A DNA stretch of 64,000 bases from Streptomyces sp. Root431 (GCF_001426585.1 NZ_LMEI01000007.1:18584-82583); one strand, 5' to 3'; shown: positions 1 to 10,072, counted from the stretch's first letter. Numbers and translations are program-made. The notes: generated from the sequence alone by a model not told the origin.

Positions 1-2051
<2,051 letters not shown>

Positions 2052-2797
2052 CTCTCCACGAATCAATTCGGCGCGCACACCACCGGTGGGAAGCACGAGA
2101 GAAGGAGTGCTCCGCACGATCGGGTCCGGCCGGGGAAACCCCCGTCGGACCCGCACTTCCCCCATGTACCACGCTGCCGCCCCACGCCCTGTCACCGGTG
2201 TTCTCGCACCGGTCCTGGTAATTCCGGCTGAAGACATCCGGCTCCGTTTCCGGAAGCCGCCCTTTCACCCAACCCCAGGGCACCCCCCCTATGCTCCCCC
2301 TAGGTTCCCCCTATACCTGGCGTGGACCCCAGGCCAGGGATGTCCGGCGGCGCGCGGGACCCCCCTTGTCGGGACGTCCGGGAGGGCCTGATCGCCACCT
2401 GTGCGGAGCCCATGGTGTTGCGTCGACTCCCGCTCTATACCAATGGTCGGGAAATCTGCGCCAGGTAAAGAGAGAGCAACGGCCGATCTTGATGGATTGG
2501 CTTGTTTCCACCCCCCGACCTGACATATTCCGGCCGATTAGGAAGTGGAGGCCTGCCGGAGGCGGGCTCAACCCGGCTAGCAGAGAGGACCGTTGACGGG
2601 GACGCCAGCCAACGACTCCCCGAGCGCCCCCAATGTCACGTCTCCACACCTCACTTGGGGATCGACGACTTCCCGACGTCCTCTCCCGCCCCCTCCGCCC
2701 CACCCCTCGCGAGCCCCCGTCAGGCCCATCCAGAAGCCCTCGTGACGGTCCGTCACTCTGTCAACTCGCTCCCCGGCCGCGCGGTGACCCGTGAGGT
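2052..2797. other. Divergent intergenic region between pikAI and pikR2
   Basis: About 740 bases without a convincing gene, between two divergent genes, so it should hold both promoters. The pikAI-proximal part contains the in-frame upstream extension (to 2237). The middle (about 2400-2540) is less GC-rich than its surroundings and is the likeliest promoter zone. A GTGAC...GTCAC inverted repeat lies near 2740-2756, just upstream of the pikR2 leader ORF. No certain -35/-10 pair could be assigned. Confidence 0.5.
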
Positions 2798-3046
2798 ATG
2801 GTCCGTGCCAAGTCCATTGATCACGGAAGCCAGGGAGGGGATCGTTCATGGCCGTGCGCGACTCCGCACCGAGACGAGCGGATCGAGACGTCCTCCGCCG
2901 CGAATTGGGGCAGAATTTCCTCCAGGACGACAGAGCCGTGCGCAATCTCGTCCGACTGGCCGAAGGAGACGGAAGGCACGTTCTCGAGATCGGCCCCGGA
3001 AAGGGCGCGATCACCGAGGAGTTGGTGCGCTCCTTCGACACCGTGA
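2798..3046 (+). CDS. Possible pikR2 leader ORF starting MVRAK
   Basis: An ATG 50 bases upstream of pikR2 opens an 82-codon frame that overlaps the start of pikR2 in another frame. It begins MVRAK; Arg-Ala-Lys is a +X+ motif, the class at which macrolides and ketolides stall ribosomes. The pikR2 ribosome-binding site lies inside this ORF, so passing ribosomes would cover it and a ribosome stalled at codon 5 would leave it free. Published work reports that pikR2 is inducible by ketolides; whether this ORF is the sensor is inference. Its own ribosome-binding site is weak (GAGG too close to ATG). Confidence 0.4.
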   Translation: MVRAKSIDHGSQGGDRSWPCATPHRDERIETSSAANWGRISSRTTEPCAISSDWPKETEGTFSRSAPERARSPRSWCAPSTP

Positions 3047-3834
3047 CGGCCGTGGAGATGGACCCGCACTGGGCCGAGCACGTGCGGAGGAAGTTCGAAG
3101 GGGAAAGGGTCACCGTATTCCAGGGGGATTTCCTCGACTTTCGATTTCCGCGTGAGATCGACACCGTGGTCGGAAACGTTCCCTTCGGTATCACCACCCA
3201 GATCCTCCGGAGTCTCCTGGAATCCACCGACTGGCAGTCGGCGGCGCTGATCGTGCAGTGGGAGGTCGCCCGCAAACGCGCCGGCCGCAGCGGCGGATCG
3301 CTGCTCACCACCTCCTGGGCGCCCTGGTACGAGTTCGAGGTCCACGACCGCGTCCGAGCCGCGTCGTTCCGTCCGATGCCCCGCGTCGACGGCGGCATCC
3401 TGACGATCAGGCGACGCCCCCGGCCCCTGCTGCCGGAGAGCGCGTGCCGCGCCTTCCAGAACTTCGCCGAAGCCGTTTTCACCGGCCCCGGCCGGGGCCT
3501 CGCCGAGATCCTCCGGCGCCACATCCCGCGGCAGACGTACCGCTCCCTCGCCGACCGCCACGGAATTCCGGACGGCGGACTGCCGAAGGACCTGAACCTC
3601 ACCCAGTGGGTGGCCCTCTTCGAGGCCTCCCGGTCCGGGCACGCGCCGGGCGGGACCAGCCCGCGCACGCCCGCCCAGGGCTCCGGCCGGGACCACGAGC
3701 CCGCGACGCCCGGGGGACGCAGGCTCGGCCCCCAGCGCGGCGGCGACCCCTACGCTCCCCGCGGCCAGGTCCGGCAGACGAAGGGCCGCCAGGGCGCGCG
3801 AGGCTCGTCGTACGGCCGCCGCACGGGCAGGTAA
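2848..3834 (+). CDS. pikR2: 23S rRNA (adenine-N6) methyltransferase, PikR2/Erm type
   Basis: Erm-family SAM-dependent enzyme that methylates A2058 of 23S rRNA and protects the producer from its own macrolides. At 328 aa it shows the family motifs in order: LGQNFLQDD at about residue 19, the SAM loop EIGPGKGAITEE, the acidic VEMD strand end, and the catalytic NVPF motif. The C-terminal 60 residues are Arg/Gly/Pro-rich, as in ErmE-like enzymes. A strong GGGAGGGG site at 2834-2841 fixes the start. It is divergent from pikAI and convergent with the second methyltransferase. Published work assigns dimethylation and inducible high resistance to PikR2. The PikR1/PikR2 assignment here rests on similarity and could be swapped. 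Confidence 0.85.
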   Translation: MAVRDSAPRRADRDVLRRELGQNFLQDDRAVRNLVRLAEGDGRHVLEIGPGKGAITEELVRSFDTVTAVEMDPHWAEHVRRKFEGERVTVFQGDFLDFRFPREIDTVVGNVPFGITTQILRSLLESTDWQSAALIVQWEVARKRAGRSGGSLLTTSWAPWYEFEVHDRVRAASFRPMPRVDGGILTIRRRPRPLLPESACRAFQNFAEAVFTGPGRGLAEILRRHIPRQTYRSLADRHGIPDGGLPKDLNLTQWVALFEASRSGHAPGGTSPRTPAQGSGRDHEPATPGGRRLGPQRGGDPYAPRGQVRQTKGRQGARGSSYGRRTGR

Positions 3835-3873
3835 ACGGGCAGGTAAGAGGCCCGCGCGGACCCACAGCCCCAC

Positions 3874-3893
3874 GCCCCCCACCCTGGGGGGGC
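3874..3893. terminator. Shared hairpin between convergent pikR2 and pikR1
   Basis: GCCCCCC (3874-3880) pairs with GGGGGGC (3887-3893) across a short loop in the 62-base gap between the two convergent methyltransferase genes. It is positioned to end transcription from both sides. There is no T-tract, as is usual in Streptomyces. Confidence 0.6.
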
Positions 3894-3896
3894 AGG

Positions 3897-4880
3897 TCAG
3901 GAGCCCTCCGGGCGCCCCCGGCCCCGCCCCGGCTCCGACCCGGTGGAGCTGCGCACGGCGCGCCCACGCCCGCGCCGCGCCTGCGGCACACCCCGGCGGT
4001 TCCCGGACACCCGGCCTCCCGGATGACCGGCCCCGGCCCGGAACACCCCGGGCGCTCCGGCCGCGCCGACGACCGCGCCGTCGACACCGTCGATGGCCCC
4101 GCCGGCCGTACCGCCCGCCAGCTCCCACAGCGAGGCCCACTGGCCGGGCTTGAGATCCTTGGGCAGCGCGTGCGGCGAGATGTCGTTGTTCCACAGCCAC
4201 GCCGCGAGCTCGCGCTGCGAGATCCGCCCGGTGCGCCGCAGGATCTCCTTCAGCCCGTTCCCCTTGCCGGTGAACACCTGGCGCACGAAGTCCTGGTACG
4301 TCTTCACCTGGCCCACGAGCGGCGCGGACCGCCGCCGGATGACCAGGATCCCGCCGTCCACCCCCGGCATGGGACGGAAGGCACGCGCGGGGACGCGGGA
4401 GTGCAGGTCGAACTCGTACCAGGGCGCCCAGGAGGCCGTCAGCATGGTCGACCCGCCGACGCCGGCCCTGCGGCGGGCGACCTCCCACTGGACGAGGAGG
4501 ACGGCGGTGTGCCAGTGCTGGGCGTCGAGCAGCCGCCGCATGATCGCGGTCGTGAGGTGGAAGGGGACGTTGCCGACGACCACGTGCGGGTGGCGCGGCA
4601 GCGGGAAGCGCAGGAAGTCGTGGTGGACCACGGTCACATGACCGGGGGTACGGACACCGAGGCGCTGCGCCCGCCGCCCGTCGAGCTCGACGGCGGTGAC
4701 CGGCCTGCCGTGCCGGCTCAAGGGGAGGGTCAGGGCTCCGTCACCCGGACCGATCTCCAGTATCGGACCCTTGGTGCGGGCCACCAGACCGTCGATCTCG
4801 TCGATCACGGACCGGTCGACGAGGAAGTTCTGACCGAGCTCGTGTCGGCCGCCCTGCGGGGAAAACGGGGAAAAAGGCAT
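3897..4880 (-). CDS. pikR1: 23S rRNA (adenine-N6) methyltransferase, PikR1/Lrm type
   Basis: Second Erm-family rRNA methyltransferase (327 aa): MPFSPFSPQ, then GGRHELGQNFLVDRSVI, the SAM loop EIGPGDGALTLPL, AVELDG and NVPFHLTT. It closely resembles the remembered S. lividans Lrm group of A2058 monomethylases; a Gly/Arg-rich tail of about 75 residues follows. ATG at 4880 is chosen because GGAG lies 7 bases upstream and the ELGQNFL motif then sits at the usual distance. A GTG at 4931 would add an in-frame extension that includes RLR. The start region forms a hairpin that buries the GGAG, and a short leader ORF ending MRLRRA lies 115 bases upstream. Published work describes PikR1 as a constitutive monomethylase needed for pikR2 induction. 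Confidence 0.86.
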   Translation of the reverse strand: MPFSPFSPQGGRHELGQNFLVDRSVIDEIDGLVARTKGPILEIGPGDGALTLPLSRHGRPVTAVELDGRRAQRLGVRTPGHVTVVHHDFLRFPLPRHPHVVVGNVPFHLTTAIMRRLLDAQHWHTAVLLVQWEVARRRAGVGGSTMLTASWAPWYEFDLHSRVPARAFRPMPGVDGGILVIRRRSAPLVGQVKTYQDFVRQVFTGKGNGLKEILRRTGRISQRELAAWLWNNDISPHALPKDLKPGQWASLWELAGGTAGGAIDGVDGAVVGAAGAPGVFRAGAGHPGGRVSGNRRGVPQARRGRGRAVRSSTGSEPGRGRGRPEGS

Positions 4881-4884
4881 GAGT

Positions 4885-4916
4885 CTGCTCCGCGAAACCG
4901 TTCGGAGCCGGAGCAG
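4885..4916 (-). promoter_or_regulatory. Hairpin sequestering the pikR1 ribosome-binding site
   Basis: On the minus strand CTGCTCCG pairs perfectly with CGGAGCAG across a 16-base loop. The second arm contains the GGAG of pikR1 (complement of 4888-4891). Together with a smaller CGCCGC/GCGGCG hairpin over the end of the upstream leader ORF (about 4990-5006), this resembles the 1:2 / 3:4 arrangement of erm translational attenuators. Confidence 0.6.
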
Positions 4917-4994
4917 CACGAAGAGCCGCACCGGCGGGACCCGGAAGCGGAGGGCCTGAACAAAGCGCGAAAGCGCGAGAAGAGGGGCCCGCCG

Positions 4995-5045
4995 CTAGGC
5001 GCGGCGCAGCCTCATGTAACGGGCCTGAGAGTGGCAGAACTGCAT
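4995..5045 (-). CDS. Leader peptide upstream of pikR1 (MQFCHSQARYMRLRRA)
   Basis: A 16-codon ORF on the pikR1 strand ending in TAG, 115 bases upstream of the pikR1 start. Its C-terminus YMRLRRA contains Arg-Leu-Arg, the +X+ arrest motif of the ErmD leader (MTHSMRLR...), in the same context after a Met. The RLRRA codons form one arm of a CGCCGC/GCGGCG hairpin, so a ribosome stalled here would disturb the local structure. No strong ribosome-binding site is visible. The role as a drug-sensing leader is inferred from motif and position. Confidence 0.55.
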   Translation of the reverse strand: MQFCHSQARYMRLRRA

Positions 5046-5293
5046 GGCGCCAGCGTAACACCGCCGGAATCCGGCCCGATTGAGGTTCCTGGAGCCCCGG
5101 AACAGCCGGCGCCCCTGCCGGTTCCGAAGCCGCGCCGACCCCGAAGCCCCTGCCGGTTCCGAAGCCGCGCCGACCCGAAGCCCTGCCGGTTCCGAAGCCC
5201 CGCCGACCCCGAAGCCCCTGCCGACCCCGACGCCCCCGCCGGTCCGGAAGCCCCCGCAGGAGGCGTCCGTCGCGGCGGGGGCGTCGGCCGGGA
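5046..5293. repeat. Degenerate tandem repeat between msrA and pikR1
   Basis: From about 5112 to 5260 a 33-35 base unit (CCTGCCGGTTCCGAAGCC plus GCGCCGACCCCGAAGC) occurs three times almost perfectly, with a decayed fourth copy. It follows msrA and precedes the pikR1 leader. Every frame gives low-complexity Arg/Pro/Gly, with no start signal, so it is treated as non-coding. The repeated GGTTCCGAAGCC/GGCTTCGGAACC half-sites can fold and may end msrA transcription. Confidence 0.6.
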
Positions 5294-5962
5294 TCAGGCC
5301 CCCGGCGCCTCGGCGACGCCGATCGGGCAGGAGACGCCCGTACCACCGATGCCGCAGTAGCCCGCCGGATTCTTGTCCAGATACTGCTGGTGGTATCCCT
5401 CGGCCGGATAGAACGGACGCTCCTCGTCCGCCGGCAGGACGTGGGTGGTGATCTCGCCGTAGCCGGAGCCCGCGAGGACCTTCTGGTAGGCCGCGCGGGA
5501 GGCCTCGGCCTGGGTGGCCTGGGCGGGGGAGTGGGTGTAGACCGCCGAGCGGTACTGGGTGCCCACGTCGTTGCCCTGGCGGAAGCCCTGGGTCGGGTCG
5601 TGGGACTCCCAGAAGAGCTTCAGGAGGGACTCGTACGACACCTTCGACGGGTCGAAGACGACCCGGACGGCCTCGGTGTGGCCGGTCAGGCCCGAGCAGA
5701 CCTCCTCGTACACCGGGTTCGGCGTGATGCCGCCCTGGTAGCCGACGAGCGTCGTCCAGACGCCCTCGGTCTGCCAGAACTTGCGCTCGGCGCCCCAGAA
5801 GCAGCCCAGGGCGAAGTCGGCGACCTCCAGCCCCTCCGGGTAGGGGCCGAGGAGCGGGTTGCCGAGGACCGTGTGGCGCTCCGGGACGGAGAACTCCGGC
5901 TCCGGGCGCCCGCGCAGGGCCTGCTCGGGGGTGGGGAGGACGGGGGTGCGGGACAGGAACAT
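5294..5962 (-). CDS. msrA: Peptide-methionine (S)-S-oxide reductase MsrA
   Basis: Cytoplasmic repair enzyme that reduces methionine-S-sulfoxide in proteins, using thioredoxin. The 222-aa protein has the catalytic GCFWGAE motif (Cys54), then GYQGG, GHTEAV, and the C-terminal [12 protein letters not shown] with resolving cysteines. Length and motif order match the longer actinobacterial MsrA form. ATG at 5962 follows GAGGAGAG by 7 bases; an in-frame extension to 6001 has no comparable site. It ends next to a tandem-repeat region that separates it from the macrolide resistance genes, and marks the change from cluster to housekeeping DNA. Confidence 0.96.
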   Translation of the reverse strand: MFLSRTPVLPTPEQALRGRPEPEFSVPERHTVLGNPLLGPYPEGLEVADFALGCFWGAERKFWQTEGVWTTLVGYQGGITPNPVYEEVCSGLTGHTEAVRVVFDPSKVSYESLLKLFWESHDPTQGFRQGNDVGTQYRSAVYTHSPAQATQAEASRAAYQKVLAGSGYGEITTHVLPADEERPFYPAEGYHQQYLDKNPAGYCGIGGTGVSCPIGVAEAPGA

Positions 5963-6082
5963 GCTGCATCTCTCCTCGACGGTCGGCGCTACGCACAACA
6001 AGGGAGGGCCGGGAGGGATTCCCCCCGGCCCCCCGGCCCCCTCTGGCCCTCCCCGGCAATCGACCGCCGAAAGACGCGGGCC

Positions 6083-7192
6083 TCAGCGCGGCAGCGTCAC
6101 CGGGCTGCCGCCGTTCGCCTCGTACCCCGCCACCGCCAGGTTCCGGAAGACCGTGTACTCCGCCGCCGGGTCCCCGCTCAGCGTCCACGGCACCGCACCC
6201 ACGTGCCCGTCGACGTGCACCAGCTGGTGCATGGCCTCCGCCCAGCGCTCGCCGCGCACCAGGAACCAGACGAGCAGGTGCCGGACGTGCGCGAGCATCG
6301 GGTCGTCGGGCCGGGCCGAGTGGACCGCGTACAGCGCGCCCTCCGTCGCCTTGCTCACCACGGCCGTACGGAAGAAGTCCTGCACCAGCACCACGTCCGG
6401 CACGTGCTCGTACACCGCGAACAGCGGAAGCGCCGCGAGCAGCGAACCGTGCGGGGCGCGCGCCGCGGCCGTCGTCGCGAAGTGGTCGGCCTCCTCGCGC
6501 GAACCGTGCCACTTCTCGCACCAGTAGTGCAGGGCCGCCAGGTGCGCCCCCATGTGCTGCGGAGCCCGGTCGATGACCTTCGCCCACACCTGGTCGAACT
6601 GCTCGTGGCCGTAGCCGAGGCCGCGCGCCACGGCCAGCTGCGTGATGTACGGGACGGGGTCCCCGGGCGCGAGCAGCGCCGCCTCGTCGGCGACCTTCCG
6701 CGCCTCCTCCAGGATGATCCGGAAGTCGTCGCTCCCGGCCGCGGAGGAGCGCCACGCCTGCTGCACCAGGAACTCGGCGTGCACGGCCGCGCCGCCCGCG
6801 TCCTTCGGAGCGTCCGCCCGCCAGGCCCGCAGCCACGCCCCGCCGGCGCCCGGCCGTTCCTGGAGCTCCAGGGAGGCGGCGCCCGCGAAGGCCTGGACGC
6901 GCTGCCAGCGCACCTCGCCGTCCTTGCCGGTGTCGGCGAGGAGCCGCGAGGCCGCCCGCCAGTCCTGGGTGGCCTGGACGACGTCGAGGACGTGGAGGAG
7001 GTCGTCGTCGGCCCCCGGCAGCCGTACGTCCTGCTCCTCCTGGCGCATGAAGCCGTACGCCTCCGGGTCCGCCGCGTCGGGTGCGCCCGGCGAGACCTGA
7101 CGGATTCCGCCGCCGCCCCGGCGGGCCAGCACGAAGCGGCTGAGCACGCCGAACAGCAGCACCATCGCGATCAGGAACAAGAGAATCTCCAT
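6083..7192 (-). CDS. Membrane-anchored protein of unknown function (tetratricopeptide-like)
   Basis: 369-aa protein with an N-terminal membrane anchor (about residues 2-22, ILLFLIAMVLLFGVLSRFVL) followed by a basic, Gly-rich stretch and a long soluble helical region. The rest (VAEEA..., repeated Ala/Trp-rich helices, HYWCEKWHGSREEA) suggests TPR-like or DUF4034-type helical repeats; no catalytic motif was recognised. It is divergent from metB, with starts 72 bases apart. The function is not known. Confidence 0.8.
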   Translation of the reverse strand: MEILLFLIAMVLLFGVLSRFVLARRGGGGIRQVSPGAPDAADPEAYGFMRQEEQDVRLPGADDDLLHVLDVVQATQDWRAASRLLADTGKDGEVRWQRVQAFAGAASLELQERPGAGGAWLRAWRADAPKDAGGAAVHAEFLVQQAWRSSAAGSDDFRIILEEARKVADEAALLAPGDPVPYITQLAVARGLGYGHEQFDQVWAKVIDRAPQHMGAHLAALHYWCEKWHGSREEADHFATTAAARAPHGSLLAALPLFAVYEHVPDVVLVQDFFRTAVVSKATEGALYAVHSARPDDPMLAHVRHLLVWFLVRGERWAEAMHQLVHVDGHVGAVPWTLSGDPAAEYTVFRNLAVAGYEANGGSPVTLPR

Positions 7193-7264
7193 GCGTCCAT
7201 TGTCCAGGACACCCGGTGAGACGATCGAGGCGGCGGGGGGCGTGCGGCACTACGCTCCTGACCC

Positions 7265-8419
7265 ATGAGCGACCAGCACTCTCACCAGAGCTTCGAGACC
7301 CGCGCGATCCACGCGGGCAACACCGCCGACCCGCTGACCGGCGCGGTCGTCCCGCCCATCTACCAGGTGTCCACCTACAAGCAGGACGGCGTGGGCGGGC
7401 TGCGCGGCGGTTACGAGTACAGCCGCAGCGCGAACCCGACCCGTACCGCCCTGGAGGAGAACCTGGCGGCCCTGGAGGGCGGCCGGCGCGGTCTCGCCTT
7501 CGCCTCCGGGCTCGCCGCCGAGGACTGCCTCCTGCGCACGCTCCTCGCGCCCGGCGACCACGTGGTCATCCCGAACGACGCCTACGGCGGCACCTTCCGG
7601 CTCTTCGCGAAGGTCGTGGAGCGCTGGGGCGTGGACTTCTCGGTGGCGAACACCTCCGACATCGCCTCGGTGCGGGAGGCCGTCAACGACCGTACGAAGC
7701 TGATCTGGGTCGAGACCCCCTCGAACCCGCTCCTCGGCATCACCGACATCGAGGCCGTCGCCGGCGTCGCCCGCCAGGCCGGCGTGAAGCTCGTCGTCGA
7801 CAACACCTTCGCCTCGCCGTACCTCCAGCAGCCGCTGGCGCTCGGCGCGGACGTCGTCGTGCACTCGCTCACCAAGTACATGGGCGGGCACTCGGACGTC
7901 GTCGGCGGCGCCCTCGTCACGGCCGACGCGGCGCTCGGCGAGGAGCTCGCCTACCACCAGAACGCGATGGGCGCGGTCGCCGGGCCCTTCGACTCGTGGA
8001 TCGTGCTGCGCGGCATCAAGACGCTCGCGGTGCGCATGGACCGCCACAGCGAGAACGCCACGAAGATCGTCGAGATGCTGACCCAGCACCCGAAGGTCAC
8101 CCAGGTCCTCTACCCGGGCCTGCCGGAGCACCCGGGCCACGAGATCGCGGCCAAGCAGATGCGCTCCTTCGGCGGCATGATCTCCTTCCGCGTGCAGGGC
8201 GGCGAGGAGGCGGCGGTCGAGGTCTGCAACCGCGCGCAGCTCTTCACCCTCGGTGAGTCGCTGGGCGGCGTCGAGTCCCTCATCGAGCACCCGGGCCGCA
8301 TGACGCACGCGAGCGTCGCGGGCTCCGCCCTGGAGGTCCCGGCCGACCTGGTCCGCGTCTCCGTGGGCATCGAGAACGTCGAGGACCTGCTCGCGGACCT
8401 CCGCCAGGCCCTGGGCTAG
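7265..8419 (+). CDS. metB: Cystathionine gamma-synthase
   Basis: PLP-dependent Cys/Met metabolism enzyme (384 aa) that joins O-succinyl- or O-acetyl-homoserine with cysteine in the transsulfuration route to methionine, or acts in reverse as a lyase. The fold shows YSRSANPTR (phosphate binding), the glycine-rich AFASGLAAED, VDNTFASPYLQQP, and the PLP lysine in SLTKYMGGHSD (Lys204). Near the C-terminus SLGGVESLIEHPGRMTHA is typical of the synthase/lyase subgroup. Sequence alone cannot separate MetB from a gamma-lyase. Single gene, ended by GC-rich inverted repeats at about 8425-8510. Confidence 0.93.
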   Translation: MSDQHSHQSFETRAIHAGNTADPLTGAVVPPIYQVSTYKQDGVGGLRGGYEYSRSANPTRTALEENLAALEGGRRGLAFASGLAAEDCLLRTLLAPGDHVVIPNDAYGGTFRLFAKVVERWGVDFSVANTSDIASVREAVNDRTKLIWVETPSNPLLGITDIEAVAGVARQAGVKLVVDNTFASPYLQQPLALGADVVVHSLTKYMGGHSDVVGGALVTADAALGEELAYHQNAMGAVAGPFDSWIVLRGIKTLAVRMDRHSENATKIVEMLTQHPKVTQVLYPGLPEHPGHEIAAKQMRSFGGMISFRVQGGEEAAVEVCNRAQLFTLGESLGGVESLIEHPGRMTHASVAGSALEVPADLVRVSVGIENVEDLLADLRQALG

Positions 8420-8513
8420 TCGGCGGGGCCGGTCGGCGCCGCCGGTCGGCGGACCGGCCGGCGGTACGGAGGGCTCGGGCACCCCCAGGGGCGGCCCGGG
8501 CCCTCCGGCGCGG

Positions 8514-8705
8514 TCAGGTCCCCGGCAGCGCTTCCTTCAGCTCGGCCCGGACCTGCTCGCGGAGCTCTGGCGAGTCCGTGTGCTCGTGCACGGAGACCAT
8601 GTGCTCGGCGGCCGCCCGGACGACCTCGTCCTCCTCGCCCGAGATGTAGAGCGAGCAGCCCGAGACGCTCGGGGTGTCCCGGCAGTCGGTAGCTTTCCTG
8701 GCCAT
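8514..8705 (-). CDS. DUF1059 small protein
   Basis: 63-aa cytoplasmic protein MARKATDCRDTPSVSGCSLY... with the two-cysteine N-terminus and an acidic helical C-terminus (EEDEVVRAAAEHMVSVHEH), the DUF1059 pattern found widely in actinobacteria. GGGAGGTC lies 5-10 bases before the ATG at 8705, so the longer upstream reading frame is rejected. The role is unknown; proteins of this family are usually stress- or redox-associated orphans. Confidence 0.85.
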   Translation of the reverse strand: MARKATDCRDTPSVSGCSLYISGEEDEVVRAAAEHMVSVHEHTDSPELREQVRAELKEALPGT

Positions 8706-8764
8706 GACGACCTCCCGTCGACCCCTCCTCCAGGCTAGGCCCAGGCCGGGGGGCAGGCGCGTCG

Positions 8765-9013
8765 TCACCAGCCTTCGAGCGGTGGCGTCGTCTCCGGCGG
8801 GACCTCCCAGGGCCGGGTCGCCGAAGCCCACACCGTGAAGACGATCACGGCGACGAGGCACAGCCCCCACAGCACCCGGCGGGCCGTCCGGTCCCGGCGG
8901 ACCCGTCGCGATCCGCTCTCCACGGCCCGTACGGCGAGGTCGGCGGGGACCGGCGGGTGCGGGGTGTCGAGCATCCGCCGGACCGCCGCCTCCTTGTCCT
9001 CGTGCCGGCTCAC
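8765..9013 (-). CDS. Small single-pass membrane protein co-encoded with a sigma factor
   Basis: 82-aa protein: a charged N-terminal 45 residues, one membrane helix (about 47-63, VLWGLCLVAVIVFTVWA) and a short Pro-rich tail. Its GTG start overlaps the stop of the upstream sigma factor gene by the GTGA arrangement, so the pair is translationally coupled. Position and size suggest a small anti-sigma or membrane partner, but the N-terminus lacks the ZAS zinc motif (HXXXCXXC), so this is inference. Confidence 0.75.
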   Translation of the reverse strand: MSRHEDKEAAVRRMLDTPHPPVPADLAVRAVESGSRRVRRDRTARRVLWGLCLVAVIVFTVWASATRPWEVPPETTPPLEGW

Positions 9014-9504
9014 GCGGCGTCCTCGTGCCGGGGCACGCGCGCACCCTCCCGCCGCGCCTCCCGCGCCGCGGCCCGGAGCGTGGCGACCGAGCGGGCGCAG
9101 ACGGCGCGGACGCGGGCCTCGGAGAGCCCGAGCACGGCCGCGACCTGCTCCTCGGCCACGCCTTCGTACAGCCGCAGGACGACGACGAGCCGTTCCTGCG
9201 GGGTGAGCGCGGCCAGCGGCCCCCGTCCGCCGTGGTGCCGCCAGGCGGTGCGGGCGAAGCGGGCGGCGAGATCGCGGCGCGCGAGGTCGTACGGGTCCTC
9301 GTCGCGCAGCCGCGCCCACACCGCGTACGTATGGGCGAGCGCGGCGGTCAGCAGGGCCCTGGCATGGGGGTTGTCGGTACGGGACTCGGCGGTGAGCAGG
9401 GTCGCGGCATGGAGCAGCCGCCCTGCCGCCCCGGCCACGAAATCCTCGAACTCCCGGGTGCGGCGGGCCTGTTCGCCGTCAGGTCCGCTCCGATGCTCTC
9501 GCAC
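9010..9504 (-). CDS. RNA polymerase sigma factor, ECF/sigma-70 region 4-like
   Basis: 164-aa protein ending in a clear region 4 helix-turn-helix (LTPQERLVVVLRLYEGVAEEQVAAVLGLSEARVRAVCARSVATLR written here in parts: PQERLVVVLRLYEG, AEEQVAAVLGLSE, RVRAVCARSV). Region 2 is weak (FEDFVAGAAGRLLHAATLL), as in the SigE-like small sigma factors of streptomycetes. GTG start at 9504. It overlaps the small membrane protein downstream. Targets are unknown. Confidence 0.82.
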   Translation of the reverse strand: MREHRSGPDGEQARRTREFEDFVAGAAGRLLHAATLLTAESRTDNPHARALLTAALAHTYAVWARLRDEDPYDLARRDLAARFARTAWRHHGGRGPLAALTPQERLVVVLRLYEGVAEEQVAAVLGLSEARVRAVCARSVATLRAAAREARREGARVPRHEDAA

Positions 9505-9535
9505 CCCCTCATAGGAGGGCAGCGAGGGGCCGGGG

Positions 9536-10072
9536 TCAAGAGGTCGGCGCGGACTCCGTCGACGAAGTCCCGGAGCCGGTCCCCGGGTGCCCGACGTGCG
9601 CCGACTGCCGTGCGGACAGGGCGGTGTTGAAGCGGGTGAGCAGGGTGCAGAAGGATTCGCGCTCGGCCTGCGTCCAGCCGTCCGTGACCTCCACCATCAG
9701 CTGGCGGCGCGAGGAGCGGACCTCCTCCAGGCGGGCGAGGCCGCGCGGCGACAGCTGGAGCACGACCGCGCGCCCGTCCTCCGGGTGCGAGGTCCGCTTG
9801 ACCAGGCCGGTGTCGACGAGCGGGGCGACCTGCCGGGTGACCGTGGACGAGTCGATCCCCATGCCCGCCGCGAGCGCCTTGACGCCCATCGGCCCTTCCT
9901 GGTCCAGCCGGTTGAGGAGCAGGTAGGCGGCGCGGTCCATGGAGTTGCGGAGCTGCCCCGTGCCGCCCAGGCGGGTCTGCTCGGCCCGGCGGGCGAAGAC
10001 GGCCACCTGGTGCTGGAGGGCGTCGAGGAGACCGGGGTCGAGCTCAGTCGTCATGTCCTGAGATGTGGGCAT
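9536..10072 (-). CDS. MarR-family transcriptional regulator
   Basis: 178-aa winged-helix repressor-type protein. The DNA-binding core is visible: LNRLDQEGPMGVKALAAGMG, then DSSTVTRQVAPLVDTGLVKR and the wing SHPEDGRAVVLQLSPRG; helical dimerisation segments flank it. The start at 10072 (MPTSQDMTTELD) follows a GAGAGAGA stretch; ATG at 10054 is a possible shorter start. It is divergent from ilvA, with 149 bases between the starts, and may control itself or its neighbour; no ligand can be inferred. Confidence 0.9.
   Translation of the reverse strand: MPTSQDMTTELDPGLLDALQHQVAVFARRAEQTRLGGTGQLRNSMDRAAYLLLNRLDQEGPMGVKALAAGMGIDSSTVTRQVAPLVDTGLVKRTSHPEDGRAVVLQLSPRGLARLEEVRSSRRQLMVEVTDGWTQAERESFCTLLTRFNTALSARQSAHVGHPGTGSGTSSTESAPTS

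Noticed and set aside
2798..2848. Programmed -1 frameshift from the MVRAK leader into pikR2
   Set aside because: The pikR2 frame has a TGA at 2818-2820, so a shift soon after the RAK codons would terminate.
3897..4931. pikR1 starting at GTG 4931
   Set aside because: No ribosome-binding site there, while ATG 4880 has GGAG at good spacing; the extension is only kept as a possibility.
5112..5260. CRISPR array or small RNA gene from the 34-base repeats
   Set aside because: Copies are contiguous without spacers, and no promoter or fold typical of a known RNA was seen.
4995..7250. A 751-residue minus-strand frame spanning pikR1 leader, msrA and the next gene
   Set aside because: Composition is typical of high-GC antisense or shifted frames; MsrA and the 369-aa gene have family motifs in other frames. 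Only its last 16 codons are kept, as a leader peptide.
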